Source of the DNA: Rotaria sp. Silwood1
Taxonomy: Eukaryota; Rotifera; Eurotatoria; Philodinida; Philodinidae
Length of the DNA stretch: 64,000 nucleotides
NCBI GenBank assembly: GCA_905250075.1
Contig: CAJNOP010000223.1
Span: 1-64,000, forward strand
Direction: 5' to 3'
This document shows, in pieces, positions 10,829-24,500 of this stretch. The notes below the pieces were generated by a model. It did not search any database. It worked only from the letters and a program-made list of their open reading frames with translations, and was not told where the DNA came from. How positions within the stretch are numbered: the first letter of the stretch is position 1; every line of letters begins with the position of its first letter. A program made the position numbers and the translations under genes.

Positions 10829-13800
10829 TTACTTTGGTTTAGAACCATCAAGATGTTGTTGTGGATCATATTTAAGTACTAAATCTTTTGCTTCAGGATG
10901 TCGTTCGATATAAAATTTTTTAGCTTCTTCATAAGCTAAATGCATTTCTTCTTGATGTAATTTAACAACATCCATATTAGCTCCACATTTTGTATTATTA
11001 TTAAAATGATCATAACCGTGAATAGGTTCACGACAAACATAACACATTGATGCACCACAAGCACATGTCATTTTATTACAACCTAATTAATTTAATAGAG
11101 AATAAATATTTTTTTGTTTTGTTTTCTATATACCTTCAAGTTTATAAAATCGTTGTTTACATTTATAACAAACTCGAATCATAGCTTCTGAAACACGATT
11201 TTCAATAAATGTTCTCATATCTAATTCATCTTTTTTTTCAACTTCATCACATCGTAATGGAATATGATTTGGTTCACCACAAGCACGACATGTTTCTTTT
11301 AAACATTCTTGATTTAAACATCGAAATACACGTTCATCAGGATCTTCGATAACTATAATATACAAATATATTGGATTTCTAGTATAATAAGAATATAGAA
11401 GTACGAATAAATTATAATAAACTTATGAGAAAACTTCTTAAGATGTCTTCTTTTGATTTCAATGACTTTTTGTCGATAGATAGTATAGATACACAATAAA
11501 ATTTTTTAAGAAAAGGTCATAGAAAATATGGCTACTTCTTATTTTATTCAGAATTTTGCATTCTTTAAGAAGAGATCTTTAAAAAAAAAAAACTAATTGT
11601 TCAGGCTTTGTCTTCGAACACTATTGTCTTTAATTTTCTTCATCTAGTCTATCTATTGAATTTCACATATCATGAAATAGAAAAATCTAAAATAAGCTTT
11701 GATCTTATATATATACTCTTAATAGATAAGAATATTATCATACTTGTTCCAAATGTACAATATTTGCATTGTTCAAAATTAGGAATATTTGCTAAACGTA
11801 ATTCTTCTTGTTGAATTTTAATAATTAATCGAGAAAAAAGTGTTGGTGCAAGTAATTGACTCATTAATGATGTTGAATATTCATATTTACATGTTGGATT
11901 TAAACATGTAAAAAAACATTCACCATTTGATATAAAACCATTTTCAATATAATTTCGTATACATGATCTATTTGAAGAATATATAAAATAAATTCGACAT
12001 TGAAATTTAATCTCTAAATCGAATTCAAATTTACTTCATTAATCTACATTTTAAAAAAAAAACAAAAAGTCTTATATCTATAAGAATTAATAAAGTAAAT
12101 TTGAATCTAACAAGAGAACTTCTTCAAATATTGAATTGATTTTCATTCGAAATGATGTTCATTTGATGAGTAATAGAAAAGTTTAGACATACTTTGATTT
12201 TGCTTTTTTTTTTAGGTCTTTGTTCTCGAGATACACTTTTCAAATAGAAAACTCTTAATGAAATTATTCCATTGAGCAAGTTATAAATTTTCTAACATCT
12301 TCAAAATTTCTTCATGTTTAAAAATAAATTCTATTCATATAATCAAATAATTTCATTAAGACTTTTTATTCGTGTAAAGTTTGACATTGATTCTTCATTT
12401 GACTTGATGGAAATCACAACTTTTTATTGAAGAATCTATCTCGTGAACGAAGATTTGAAATACTAAATCATTCTAAACTTTTCTCGTAAGTCGAACTTCT
12501 TATTAGAGCAAATAGAACAAAAGAAAATTGATTTTAACTTACTGACAAAATCGATGATTATTATCACAACTAATCATATCATCATCAAGTAATTGATCAT
12601 CACAACAACAATCACATGTTTGTAATGTACCATTTTCTGTTGCAATACGAATTTGTTCATCACGAAATTCTTGTTTTCGTGTTAAATATTCTATAATTTT
12701 CAAAAAAAAAAGACAATGAAAATAGTAAAATTTACAGCAAGATTAAAAATATAAAGAAAAAAAAAATGTCAATAATGAAAAACGAAACTTATGAATCTAA
12801 TTGAAGATCTTTTATATAATGAATAGTATCATCTTTATTTTCTCGTGTATAGAACATATTTCTTGATATTGATCGTATTATAGAATGTTCTTGACAAAAT
12901 TGTACAAAATTATTTAATACATATGTTGGTGGTTGACGTGTACGTGTCATTAAATCAACTCCAGCATCTGTAAATAATGTAGAACTAAACATTGTTGCTA
13001 TCCATTGATAAGGTTGATCAATAGGTGTTTCATTATCAACAAAAATAATACCAAATTCACTTGTAAATAATTTTAATAAACCATTTCCACGCCATTGAAA
13101 ACGACTTGATTTATATTTTGATTGTGTATCAATACCTTGAACATTTGTTGGTACAAAACCAACAAATGGTCGTCGAGTATAATATTCAACAAGATCATTT
13201 AAACGAATACGTCCATCAGATAATTGATCATGAATTGAATATGTTATTGTTGGATTTAATTTATCTTTCCACATATTAAGATTTGTTGCAAGAATATGCC
13301 AAAAACCCAATGCACGATTTGGATTAAAATCATTAATACTTGAAGCATCAATATCTTCAGATGACATAATGAATCACACGAGGACAGTTTATTTGATAAA
13401 AAAAAGACTACTGAAGCATTTACTCGTGAATGAAAACTGATTGTAGAGAGTCGGGCAACGTGTATTTCACGCGTACTTTTTTTTTCTTTCGTTCTGTTTT
13501 TAAAGTCAATAGTATTGTCGCAAGAAAAAAAAAACATGCATGCCTAATGTCGACTAAAGCATACTCCTTGTTTTGTTTCATTGCTTACCTATAATTTCAT
13601 CCTCATGTTTAATATAACACAATTCCTAATCAACAACAATACAAAAAGAAATTATTTAAAAAATGAAATAAATCATTTTACTTTATAGAAAATTTCATCG
13701 GGTACATCAGGAATTGCCATCAAAGCACGAGCTCGATGATTAAGTCGTTTAACAATAGCTAAATTAAAATAAAATAAGAATAAAAAAAAAATTTTTTTGT

Positions 13801-15241
13801 AAAGATTTTTAAATTACTATCATTTGATTTTTTATTTTGATTAGTATGATATGTATAAAATTCTTCTTGTAATTGTTTCATAGATGGTGCAAAACGATAA
13901 TTATTATTATTTAATACTTGTTTTATATAATCAGTTGATATACGTGCAAATGCATTAGATAAATAAATATATGTATGATTTTTATATGATTCTGATACAT
14001 TTTTTGTTCGATCATAAAAATATTCAAGTGGATTAGGAAATGTTTTAAGAAATTCATTAATTTCAAATTTTGGATTACGTAAATTTTCTTTTAATCTTTC
14101 ATTACGTAAACGTTCTAATTTATCTGTTAATTTAATATAACCATGTTCAATAAGACTTGTTATTAATATATTTAAATCTGTATTATCTGATGATTTTTCA
14201 CGATATTTCATATAACATTCTAATGCATAATCAGGATCAATATCAGGTAATATAGCAAGTAAACGATTATATTCATCTGGAATAAATACAATATCATCAA
14301 TAATCATTTGATCATATGATCGTTTATTTGTTGAAGTTTTCATAACATTATATGAAAGTAATTCATTAACAATATCATCATACCAATTTGGATTATTAGT
14401 ATTTTTAAAATTAATATAAAGATTTTCTATATGTTCACGTGGTATTTCATTAAATACATCATAGAGTGTTTGAAGTGTATCATCAGTAATTGTTGTTTGT
14501 TTAGATGTATGACTATTGGCTGAAGCTGTTTGTTCTTCGATTTGATTTTGAGTTTTTCTTGGATCAATTACTTGACCAAATGATAATATTTCAGTAGCAA
14601 AAATTGAGCATATAGCTTCAATAGATCTTGATTGACGAATATGCCATCCAATAAATTCAAGAGGAATTTGTATTTCAGGAAATATATCATGTAAACGATC
14701 ACGAATTAAAATGATGGATGGATGCTAGAAAATAACAAATAGTTTTTGAAAATATTATAATTAGATGTTTAGTAGTTAAAAATAAAAAAGCTTATGAATT
14801 ATATTTGTTAGACATTTACATAAACGAATGTTTCTCATTAAAAAAAAAAAAACTTATTAGAACCCGTCGGATTATTTTCAGGTTATATCCGTGTTTGAAC
14901 ATTTCGGATCCGTCAGACTCCAACTCTTATACTAATCATTTGATATATGAAAATTTTGAAGTGTATTTAAACATGAATTCGACCAGTTATTATTGATTTT
15001 AATCTTGATTAATGTTTAAGATTACAAGTCGAACATTTTTGAGCTCATATTACTATAAGATGATTAGTTTCATATTTGTAGATTGAAAGATGTATAGACT
15101 AAACTTGTTCTGAAACATCTCTACTGTAAATCTTAACTTTTTAGAAATTCAATCGGTGATATTATTTTCTGATTAGACATTTAGAAAAAGATACTAAAAT
15201 TGTAAAAGATGAAATTATCTTACAATATTTGCATCCGTCAT
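10829..15241 (-). CDS. RNF216: RNF216/TRIAD3-like RBR E3 ubiquitin ligase, eight coding exons
   Basis: Exons 15241-15224, 14724-13818, 13758-13682, 13625-13589, 12690-12543, 11967-11744, 11352-11134 and 11082-10829 join in phase for 627 residues. RNF216 is an RING-between-RING ligase that builds ubiquitin chains through a Cys thioester. RING1 is at about 370-400 (a CDCC start and HRFC-SC), followed by the IBR ([17 protein letters not shown]) and RING2 ([18 protein letters not shown], then [13 protein letters not shown] and GYDHF). The catalytic Cys is the EGC of EGCNKM at about 545, coded just after the last intron. The segment before RING1 ([15 protein letters not shown]) and the N-terminal helical part also align with RNF216. 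The 18-nt first coding exon (MTDANI) is the weakest part of the model; the 37-nt exon is supported by phase and alignment. The C-terminal proline-rich tail of vertebrate RNF216 is absent. Confidence 0.85.
12789..13367 (-). CDS. lipocalin-like protein, nested in an intron of the RNF216-like gene
   Basis: One uninterrupted frame of 192 residues starts at an ATG at 13367. It has the lipocalin opening block GFWHILATN (the GxW motif), a strand pattern with NPTITYS, a basic/aromatic middle ([12 protein letters not shown]) and the late block [15 protein letters not shown], which resembles the W-I-L-S-R-T-P segment of bacterial Blc and ApoD-type lipocalins. There is no obvious signal peptide, so a cytosolic or membrane-peripheral small-hydrophobe binder is likely. 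It lies entirely in the 898-bp intron 13588-12691 of the RNF216-like gene, on the same strand. Family assignment is moderate; the exact ligand cannot be read from the sequence. Confidence 0.62.
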   Translation of the reverse strand: MSSEDIDASSINDFNPNRALGFWHILATNLNMWKDKLNPTITYSIHDQLSDGRIRLNDLVEYYTRRPFVGFVPTNVQGIDTQSKYKSSRFQWRGNGLLKLFTSEFGIIFVDNETPIDQPYQWIATMFSSTLFTDAGVDLMTRTRQPPTYVLNNFVQFCQEHSIIRSISRNMFYTRENKDDTIHYIKDLQLDS

Positions 15242-16825
15242 TATAAAACAATTTAAAGAAGTAGAGGATTGTCAATTGATTTGAAAACCTATAATAAAAA
15301 CATGATCTGTTGTTTATATTTATATTCGCAAGTGTTCAACTAACTTGAGACTCAATATAGAATGGAATTACTTATCAGTTGAGCAATTTTATAGAATATT
15401 TCCAAATTGAAATGGTTACTACAATTGACAAATCAATGTTATACTAAAAAACTAGAAAAAAGATGGCAGACTGATACAGAAACAGAAAAAATATTTTTAA
15501 CGGTTAGTTTAACATTTGTCATCTATTATTATTAATTAATATTCATATGATTTAATAAAATTTTGTTTATACATCTAGCGTTTTGGTTTCTGAATATTAA
15601 TTAAATTTGAATAATAAAATTTTCCTGTTTTTTTTTGATAATGAATATTTCAAAAATATTTTCATCATCATAATACAAAAAGAAAAAATATAATAATTTG
15701 TTCATTCGTCGATAACTTATTCTGCGAACAAAAATTTCTTTCAATTTGATTTTTAAACTTCGAAAATTGTTAAAATGTTTTTTCAAAAAATCAAACATTA
15801 AATTGATTTAAAATCTATGAAATCTATTCAATGAATATGGAAGATTTTTGTTAAGATAAAATTTCGATATGCAAAACTGAAAAAAAAAACATTTTAACAT
15901 AAACAATTATTTTGTGAAGCACAATCTAAAAGGAGTGTTAAACAATAGATGTAGGCATTTAGATACCACATAGTGATGACAGACATTCTTAACAGTGTCT
16001 CTCCTTTATCATCAACCTGGTAGACACAACTATAGGAATGTCATAGACTTCAGCAGATGTTGTTGACATGCCAGCACAGACTGTATACTAATAACATCTT
16101 ATTATAATATATGAAATATCTGCTTATCACATTTTTCAAGGATTCACTAAAAGAATGGTAAAGAAATATATCCAAAAATAGATAGAGTAAAACAATCTTC
16201 TTATGATCAACAACAGCACCTATGTCGTGTTTCATATTATAATCCTGTTGAGAGTACGATAACAACTTTTTTATTTTTAAAATTAATTTAATTTTTTATT
16301 AAGAAAATGTAAGAATACTATTCTTTTTCATTAATCTGGAAATCATCTTTACTTTTGACGTAGACAAAGGTATTAGTCAAAACTTTAAAATTTCTCAAAA
16401 TTGAAAGATTTTGTTTGAATATTCTATATATGAAAAATATCTATTGAAATGACAAGCTCAGGTAATCTTTTATTAATCACTTTCGATTCAAACAATAACA
16501 TAAGCTATACTCTCAGACCTGTGTAACAAAAATGCTAAAAGAATAAGAAAACTCATAATTGATTATAAAATTACACATGCAGAATAGAACACGATGTCGT
16601 TCAATTCTAGTCGTTTTTTCTTTTGAGTATGTCAGAAATTTTTGAAAAAATAAAAATGGACCGTCAGATGCCACTCAATATTTTCTCTTGTTATATATTG
16701 TGTGGACCCAAAGCTACAAGAAAAAATTTGCCCTACAGAGAATAAATATTATAGTTAAATATTTTATAGTTTTAAGTGAATCAGAATTTAATTCAATAGA
16801 GAGACAACCCAAAAAAACTCCTAAT
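15242..16825. other. intergenic, nothing recognised
   Basis: AT-rich sequence upstream of the RNF216-like gene. Short frames such as 15798-15601 and 16265-16050 show no domain and no splice support. The promoter of the RNF216-like gene should lie at its left edge, but no specific element can be named. Confidence 0.5.
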
Positions 16826-17395
16826 GTCCATTTCAGAGATACATGACCGTGGGTATTTTTCGAATAAATTTTGATAGGAATGAGATAGAGATCCACGATT
16901 TTTACCGTTGGAAAGAGCAGATGAAAATGCATCGAACCATATATAAAAAGATTTTTCTAACGACTTTTCTGAAGGTTTTATGTAAATTTTCAAGAAAAAC
17001 AGCATGCCTCTCATGATTACGATATTAATTTATGGACTTTCAGGAGTGTGCTAGAATCGCCAAGTGAAGAGCTACAAAAAACTATGAACAGGCTCTATTC
17101 CTAACTACTACCAATACGATATTCTAGCCATTGCAGTGCAATTCATCATCCAGTTTTTCAACAAAATAGTCGAAAAATGGAGATTTTTTGTGATATTTCG
17201 ATAGAAAATCACTTTTTAACGTAAGAGAAAAACTCTTGACTAAAACGTTCAGGAAAGTCGTTAGAAAAATCTTTCTATATATAGTTCGATGCGTTTTCAT
17301 CTGCTCTTTCCAACAGTGAAAATTGTGGATCTCTATCTCATTCCTATCAAAATTTATTCGAAAAATACCAACGATCATTTATCTCTGAAATGGAC
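16826..17395. repeat. foldback (inverted repeat) element, about 570 bp
   Basis: The left arm, from about 16826 to 16975 (beginning GTCCATTTCAGAGATA), is repeated in reverse complement from about 17250 to 17395. The arms match at roughly nine bases in ten by eye over about 145 bp, and enclose about 275 bp of unrelated sequence. Outer sequence diverges quickly beyond GTCCATTTC, and I could not fix a target duplication. Open frames in the arms are mirror images of each other and are not genes. Confidence 0.7.
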
Positions 17396-20300
17396 ACTAG
17401 TTGTCAAACTTCGACATTCCTTTCTCATCACATACAGGATGTCCCTAAAGTCTACTGTAAAAGAAAATGTAGATATCTTTAAATTAGTTGAAGCAATTTA
17501 TATTAGTATATTTGTTGAAGTTTCATTCTGTATATTTTCTGATAAGTGTCTATGAATAAAAATAATAGAATCTTAATACTTTTATTAATTGTCAAAATTA
17601 AATCTTGTATAGAGGTTAAATGAGAAATGTCAAAACGAGTTCAGCACATAAACATTAGACGTAGACAGCATTAGAGATATTTTTTCAACGCTCCAATGCA
17701 ACTCTTACAGTAGAAAATCAACAGCAGTCTAACTAAAACTAATATTTATTATTCATTTAAAAAAAAACACAAAAATTTTTTTATTAATCGTTATTGTGAC
17801 ATATTACATTGGAAACTTTTTCGAGTACAAATACATATTTGTACTTATTTCGCTGTAAGAATTAGTTAAACTGATATGAAGTTATGAGTTCGTATAACGA
17901 TTTGTTTCTCATGCCGTTTCAATTATTTTATGTTTTATAGCCATATCTATTAGATCTGTACTTGTTTTTTTTTGTAAGCAGTGTCAGTGAAAGATATCTA
18001 AAGTATTGAAACTATTTTCTTAAGATATATCGTAGATACATAAGTAAATATGTTTCTGTATGATACTGAGTTTGATCTTGCTTCATCAACGTAATTTATT
18101 CAGTAATATTGTATGAAGAAAAACAAATAGAACTTTGTATTAGAAACAATTATTGTAATAATAGGAATGAGAAAATAATTCAATAGGTTATAAGATAATG
18201 GCAACAAAATATTATTGTAATATTTGATTAATAACAAAAATAATATTTTGTTTTCATATTGTTGTCAAGTTGTTTCATCGTAGTAGAGTTCATCGGATCT
18301 GGGCCCAAAATTTTCTCTCAGTTGAATCCAGCGGACTCTGGTCAGCTAAGAACTTTGTAGAGTGCGCTAGTCATCGAATGCAAAATATTTCATATTTCAA
18401 TTAGAAAATTTCATTGAGAGTATCAACATATAGTTCGATCAAGTTCAGATTTGACCGTCTTGATGTCATAGCTCTGTTGAAGGTAGAATTTCTGTATTTG
18501 ATTTATCAATCACTACATATAAGTTTGGATTGAAGATAGCAATATTTACTATAATAAAGCGTGATATGAAAAAACACTACTTGAACCAAAATATATCGTA
18601 TAGAAAGTTCAATTTTTTTTTGTCTAAGATTCATTAAAAGTTTTCAATGAAATATAGTATTTATTCCTTGAATTAAAAAGAGCAAATAACTCATTTCTAT
18701 TGAAACCTTTGCCGAAGGTTAAAATTTATCAGATCTTTCTGATCGTATCAAATAAGTACTTTTGACATTGCTCTTAATGTCATAATATAGGTCAAAAAGA
18801 CAATAAAAAATGATTGTATTTTAAGAAAAAAAAAAAAATTCATCGAATCAAACAATATTAGACCTCTGATCTCAAAATTCTTTACAGTTGTATCTTCTAA
18901 TAATAATAATCTAATCTTGTTTTTGAGTGATTTATATGTATAGCATGTCTTCACATACAAGAAACATTTTAATATGCACGAAAAATTTTCTTAACAGTAA
19001 ATGCAACTATTCTTAAGTACATATATAAATACTTGAAATATGATGTGGAATTAATCAAACCGCTAGTATAAAACTACATTCAATAAACATATGAAAAAAA
19101 AAAAAAAAGTTAAAATTTTACAATAGGACAAAAGATATTTTTATAATAAAATTCAAATGTAGAAAGAAATTTTTTTGTGAAATATGCCTGGATATATTCG
19201 ATCCTTTTTTTTATTTATTATAAATGAAGATTTTCATTATAAAATTTAAGAACAAAAAACAATCTTTTCACACTTGAACAAAACGTTTCATTTGTTTTAA
19301 GGCTATACATTTTATATAAATTGATTGACACTGTTTGAATAATATTGTTTGGTTTTTTTTTTCTTTCATCAGGATGAAATAATGTACCATGTAAAAGAGC
19401 AAATATTTATTTAAGAAATGTTTTTCTTTTGGACACAAACATTCTATAGAGTTTATTTTATTAAAAGAAAACTTTTCTTTTATGTATAACTTGAATTTAT
19501 ATGTGAATTATAAGCAAAAACAAGGTATGTTGTTAATATAGAAATTCTTGTTTGTTTTTTTTTATTATATGAAAACGAAAGAATTAAACATTTTAGTTTA
19601 TAAGTTATATATAAACAGTAAAAGTGTACAGAGTATTCTACAAGTTTAATCAGGAAAAAAGAAAAGAATGTCAAGAATTCTATAGTCATTGAAGTAATTT
19701 GTACTTTTATTTGACTTATTTCATATAGAATTATTGTTTCAAATGATCAACGTTAAAAAGAATATCGTAATACATTTTTCTTTTGTAAAAAACACAAAAC
19801 ATTTTTGTATAGAATTTCTTTTAAAATCATTCTCATTTTAATAAGATGTTTAATGAATATCTTGTATATGTCATATTTAACATTTAATTTATTGTTTATT
19901 CGATTCAAATGAAAATTATTTTTCTTTTTTTCTTAAGCCAAAGCCATTGAGTGTATTTTGTGTTTAATGTTATTAATAGAAAAACAATATTCTGTCGTCA
20001 TTTTATCTATTGCTATTTACTAAATATAGAATAAACTTGTAAAATAAATTGAATAATTCATTTTGAATAGATTTCCATAAACATTCTACATTTGATCAAT
20101 TTTTCTTCAGAAAATCTTTTCTATATGAGATCGAACTTTTATTTTAGTAATTTTCATGTAACTGTAATAAATGACGTAATTAGGTGTGTCTTCTTTTTTT
20201 TACAATAATTACTTTGCAGTTAAGATTTTATGATTATAAATAGCCCGAGTTGAGTCATTACTAACTTTATTGCAATAATGATTTTGATAATTATACATTT

Positions 20301-21576
20301 TTTTTTACTGAAAAATATTTTAATAAAACTTTGAAGAGATGTATAAATTCTTTAAACTTTTCAATAGTTAATTATATTTAATAAACATAAATATAACGAT
20401 ATAATTTTTCTTATATGATTCATATTTGTAAATGAAAATGTATGAATTTTTTCTCTGATTATATATTATCTATTCAAGATATGATTATTAAATGCATAGA
20501 CATTCCTATCTTAAATTTCTATATTGAATAACCGACACGTTTATTTTCATTTTTTATCTTATCATTTTTGTTTATTTCAAATGAAAAAATATTCAATACA
20601 ATAGAAATATTAGTTTCTAATAGTATATACATCATAGATGTTAAGCGTGCCACGTCATGCATCGATAAAAACGTCATATAGAGAAAAAAAAACGAAAGAT
20701 AATATGAATAAAGGAGAAAAAAGAACAATATCCTTGGCTTGTGTGATTTGTACTTACGAATAAATAAAAGTACAGGTGAAAGAAAGAAAAAACGGTGTTT
20801 TAGTACCATATGAAAATAGATATAAACATAAAACATATGTTTATTATTTTTTTTAAATATTTTTAGACAAAATTTATGTAAATAAAAATTAAATTTTGTT
20901 TTAACTAATGAATAATTCAAATAATAGTAAGTGTATCTTTTAACTAATAAATATTGAGAATTTTTAACTTAGTATTTGTCTTTTCTATACGTTGTTACTT
21001 CTCATTTTTATGCACAATTAACATACGTTATTTCATGAGTCTCACCTTCTACAATTTGCGCAGTTAGATAGCTATCATGTATCAATATATATATATTTCT
21101 ATGCTTGCTTACTTAGAAGCATACACGAATCTACCTTGATTCTATACACGAACAATTGTTGATAACGACGACATAAACATATAGACGTGGTATATAGCCC
21201 AGGAAATTATCATCGTTTTTCTCGTCGAATAAACATGAGCCAAAACGAATACAAAAATCGTATTGGTAAACGTAGGTAAATTATATTCCAATGAGAGTAA
21301 CGAAGGGTGACAGCATACACGTTTGAATAGAAAAAAAAAGTGAAAATTGTCATGATTGATAACAAAAACGAGCAGATTGCAATGCATTATCTTGTTTCAC
21401 AATCGTTCTATTTATTCATGCGTAAATAGTATAAAAAGCAATGATACAAAACATTTTGTTACTTCGCAAAGAAAATACTCAATACAGGATAGAAAAGCAA
21501 TTGTATTAAGCCATTTACTATTGTTTATCATTACAATTCAACTGTAACAATTATTATTCTCATTTGAACTTGAACC
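17396..21576. other. long AT-rich intergenic region, no gene recognised
   Basis: I found no supported coding exon between the foldback and the SKI-like gene. Candidate frames (for example 20920-20519, 133 codons, rich in Phe/Tyr/Ser) look like translations of T-rich DNA and have no recognisable domain. Long poly-A and poly-T runs are common. The SKI-like promoter should lie near 21300-21576. Confidence 0.5.
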
Positions 21577-24500
21577 ATGTCACATGGTAAGTTATATTAA
21601 AAAAATACACCATGAATAAACGAAAAATATTAATTTATATAATTTTCTTGTATTCTAAATAAAGTTAAGTAATACGCTTACTTTCTTTTTTCATATATTT
21701 ATTATGTTTTTACTGATTGATTTTACTATAAATATCTTAATAGAAGGGAATAATTAAGCTATACTTTATTATTCGTTGTATTTGGTTGAAATAAAGTATG
21801 ACTGATAAACAAGTCCCATAAATTTTTTTTCCGACACATATAAAATTAAAAACATCACCTTGCTTATTTGCACAATATTCTTTCCTATTTTTACATAGAA
21901 ATAGTGTTTACCGTGACAGTCTATGATTGACCGATAAGATAAAAAATAACCAACATGATAATTTTTTTTTTTTTATCAAAAAACCACATCAAAATAGTTT
22001 AATTAGAAAATAAATAACATTCAAGTACGCAAAAGTGGAAAAGGTTCATGAACTAATATACAGTACAATGATCTGATAATACACAAATATTATGTGATAG
22101 TGATACGCATACGCCTCATTCAATTTTGTTAGATTAATATCATATATTTTCGTTTAGATAATAATGAAAATAAAACTTTTCATAGCAATTTAATATCAAC
22201 AGCGGATATTATTGATGAGCCATTATTTGTTGTTCTTGATGATGATGATGATGATGATTGGGATGAAGATGATAAATGTGAAATTGTCAATTTAGCAACA
22301 ATAGCATCAACAACAACAACAACAATATTATCAGAAACAAATTCAAATAATACTTTATTAGATGAAAACAAAGAAAAAAAAATTTCAACGGAAGGTAATA
22401 TTTTATTTTTAGAAAATTATAAAAACAAAATTATTTTCAGTTTCTTTCGATAAAGATTCAGGCGAACAATTACACATAGAAACTCAAGGTTTCATTGATT
22501 CTTTAGTGAGTGAATCTAAAAGTACACCAAAAATATTTCGTCATTCAAAAATTTCGAACAAATCAGCTAAATCAAATAGATCTATTCGAAATATGACTAT
22601 TGATACAAATTTTATGCGACAAAAACCTCATCAACAACAAAGAACTAAATCTGTATCAAAACGTAAAAAAACGTCTACATCTAATGCAAGTGATAATCAT
22701 AAAGATTTTTCTATTGATGATCATCCTATTGATTGCATTCTATCACATATTTCATTTGAATCATCTATTATATTAACTATCTCACGTATGGGTTCAATAT
22801 ATTATTGTGTTGAAGATCTTTATTTAAAAGTATTTGCATCATTATGTACATTTGATGAATTTATATATTTATTAGAAGGTATTGATAGAAATATTCTTAA
22901 AACAGTAACATTATCAGAAAAAATCTCTATTGAACAACAAAATTCACTTTTAAAAACATTTAATGGTACACGTTATCATCTCTTATCAATAAATTCATTC
23001 GATTATTTAACTAAAATAAAACAATTATTAAATAAATATGAAAAATCTATTGAAAATATCATTAACGAAATGTTTCCTAATAAACAAACATCAACATCTA
23101 TTCCATTAAATAACAAAGGTAAGAAGAACAAAAAAAACAAAAAAGCAAATCTTTGTTTTTTTTTGTAATATATATTGTTTTCTAGTGTCACCATCATCAA
23201 TATCGACAGAACGTATGGAAACTAATAATAATGACAAACAATGTCAAAATTTAATAATTTCCTCAAAAACAGAACAATTAAATGAACCATGCCAATTTGG
23301 AAATATTATTACATATAATAGTTCTGATAATTGTAATAGAACTTCAACAAATGAAACATCATCAATATCTATTTCAAATATAGATTCAAATATAATATCA
23401 AAACCTACATTAATGGAACAAGACAATAATAATGATAATAAATTACAATCAGAAAAAAATTCGAATAATAAGTATGTTGGTTCTTTTTCATTTTTTTTTT
23501 ATAATAAGGCTATTTAAAAAAGAATAATATTTTTATATAAACTTCATTAGCATACTACTGACAACAATCAGAAAAGAATAAAGTTTTCATTCCAATTTAT
23601 TGAAACAATCTTATCATGTCTTAAGCATAAAATTTCTATAATAATAATGATTAATTCTATGTTCCAAAGTTATCTTTTGTTTTTTTGGGTTTTGTTATAA
23701 ATTTTATATGACTATATCAGATGAATATTTTCTTTCTCTTTGAATAGAAATTTTACTTATTATGAAGCAAAAACAAAAAACATTCGTCTCTGAAGGATAT
23801 TTTAAAGTTTGATAGTAAATAATCATAGTTTTTTTTTCTACGATAGAGTAGATATTTTCGAAATAAGATATTAGGAAAAAAAAAACAATATTGAAATTTT
23901 ATTTTTATATGATACTCTATAAAATTGAATATTTATAGATTTCAATATCCGAAGAAAAAAAAAAAAAAATTAAAATTTCGTAGGACAAAATTGAATTTAA
24001 TTCAAAAACAAAAAAAAACAAATTTATTATTTTTTTCTCTTTCAAAGATAATTTTTCAATACTATTTAAAACTTTCAAATTATTCAGGTCATGTTCACTA
24101 TAACTTCTAAGTTTTCTCATTATGCTTTTATTTTCACAATTTCATATGAAGTATTTTTTTTTTTTTCGTTGTGTATTGCACGTATTGCCTCTGATTAACG
24201 ACGTAGATTTAATATTCGAAAATGAAATAAGTAGGTCATTTGATGAATTAATGTCAATAATCAACATGTTGTAATTCTATATATATATTTTTGTAAGAAA
24301 AATTTCATACAATATTGTATATTATAGAAAAAGACTCATATTTCAAAGAAAAAACTATAGATAATGAGAATCTATATAGAAATAGCTGTTAGTACAATCT
24401 TTACAAGATTAAAAATATAAAACACAATGTTATTGATATTAGTACGCTCTATGGTTGTATATGAAAACTATCTGTCTCGGATGGATTCATAGACTTCAAT

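Noticed and set aside
20519..20920. 133-codon minus-strand frame, Phe/Tyr-rich, suggestive of membrane spans
   Set aside because: The hydrophobicity comes from T-rich DNA; there is no homology signal and no gene context.
22180..22371. Minus-strand frame rich in Ser and Val
   Set aside because: It is the antisense of an Asp/Thr-rich exon of the SKI-like gene.
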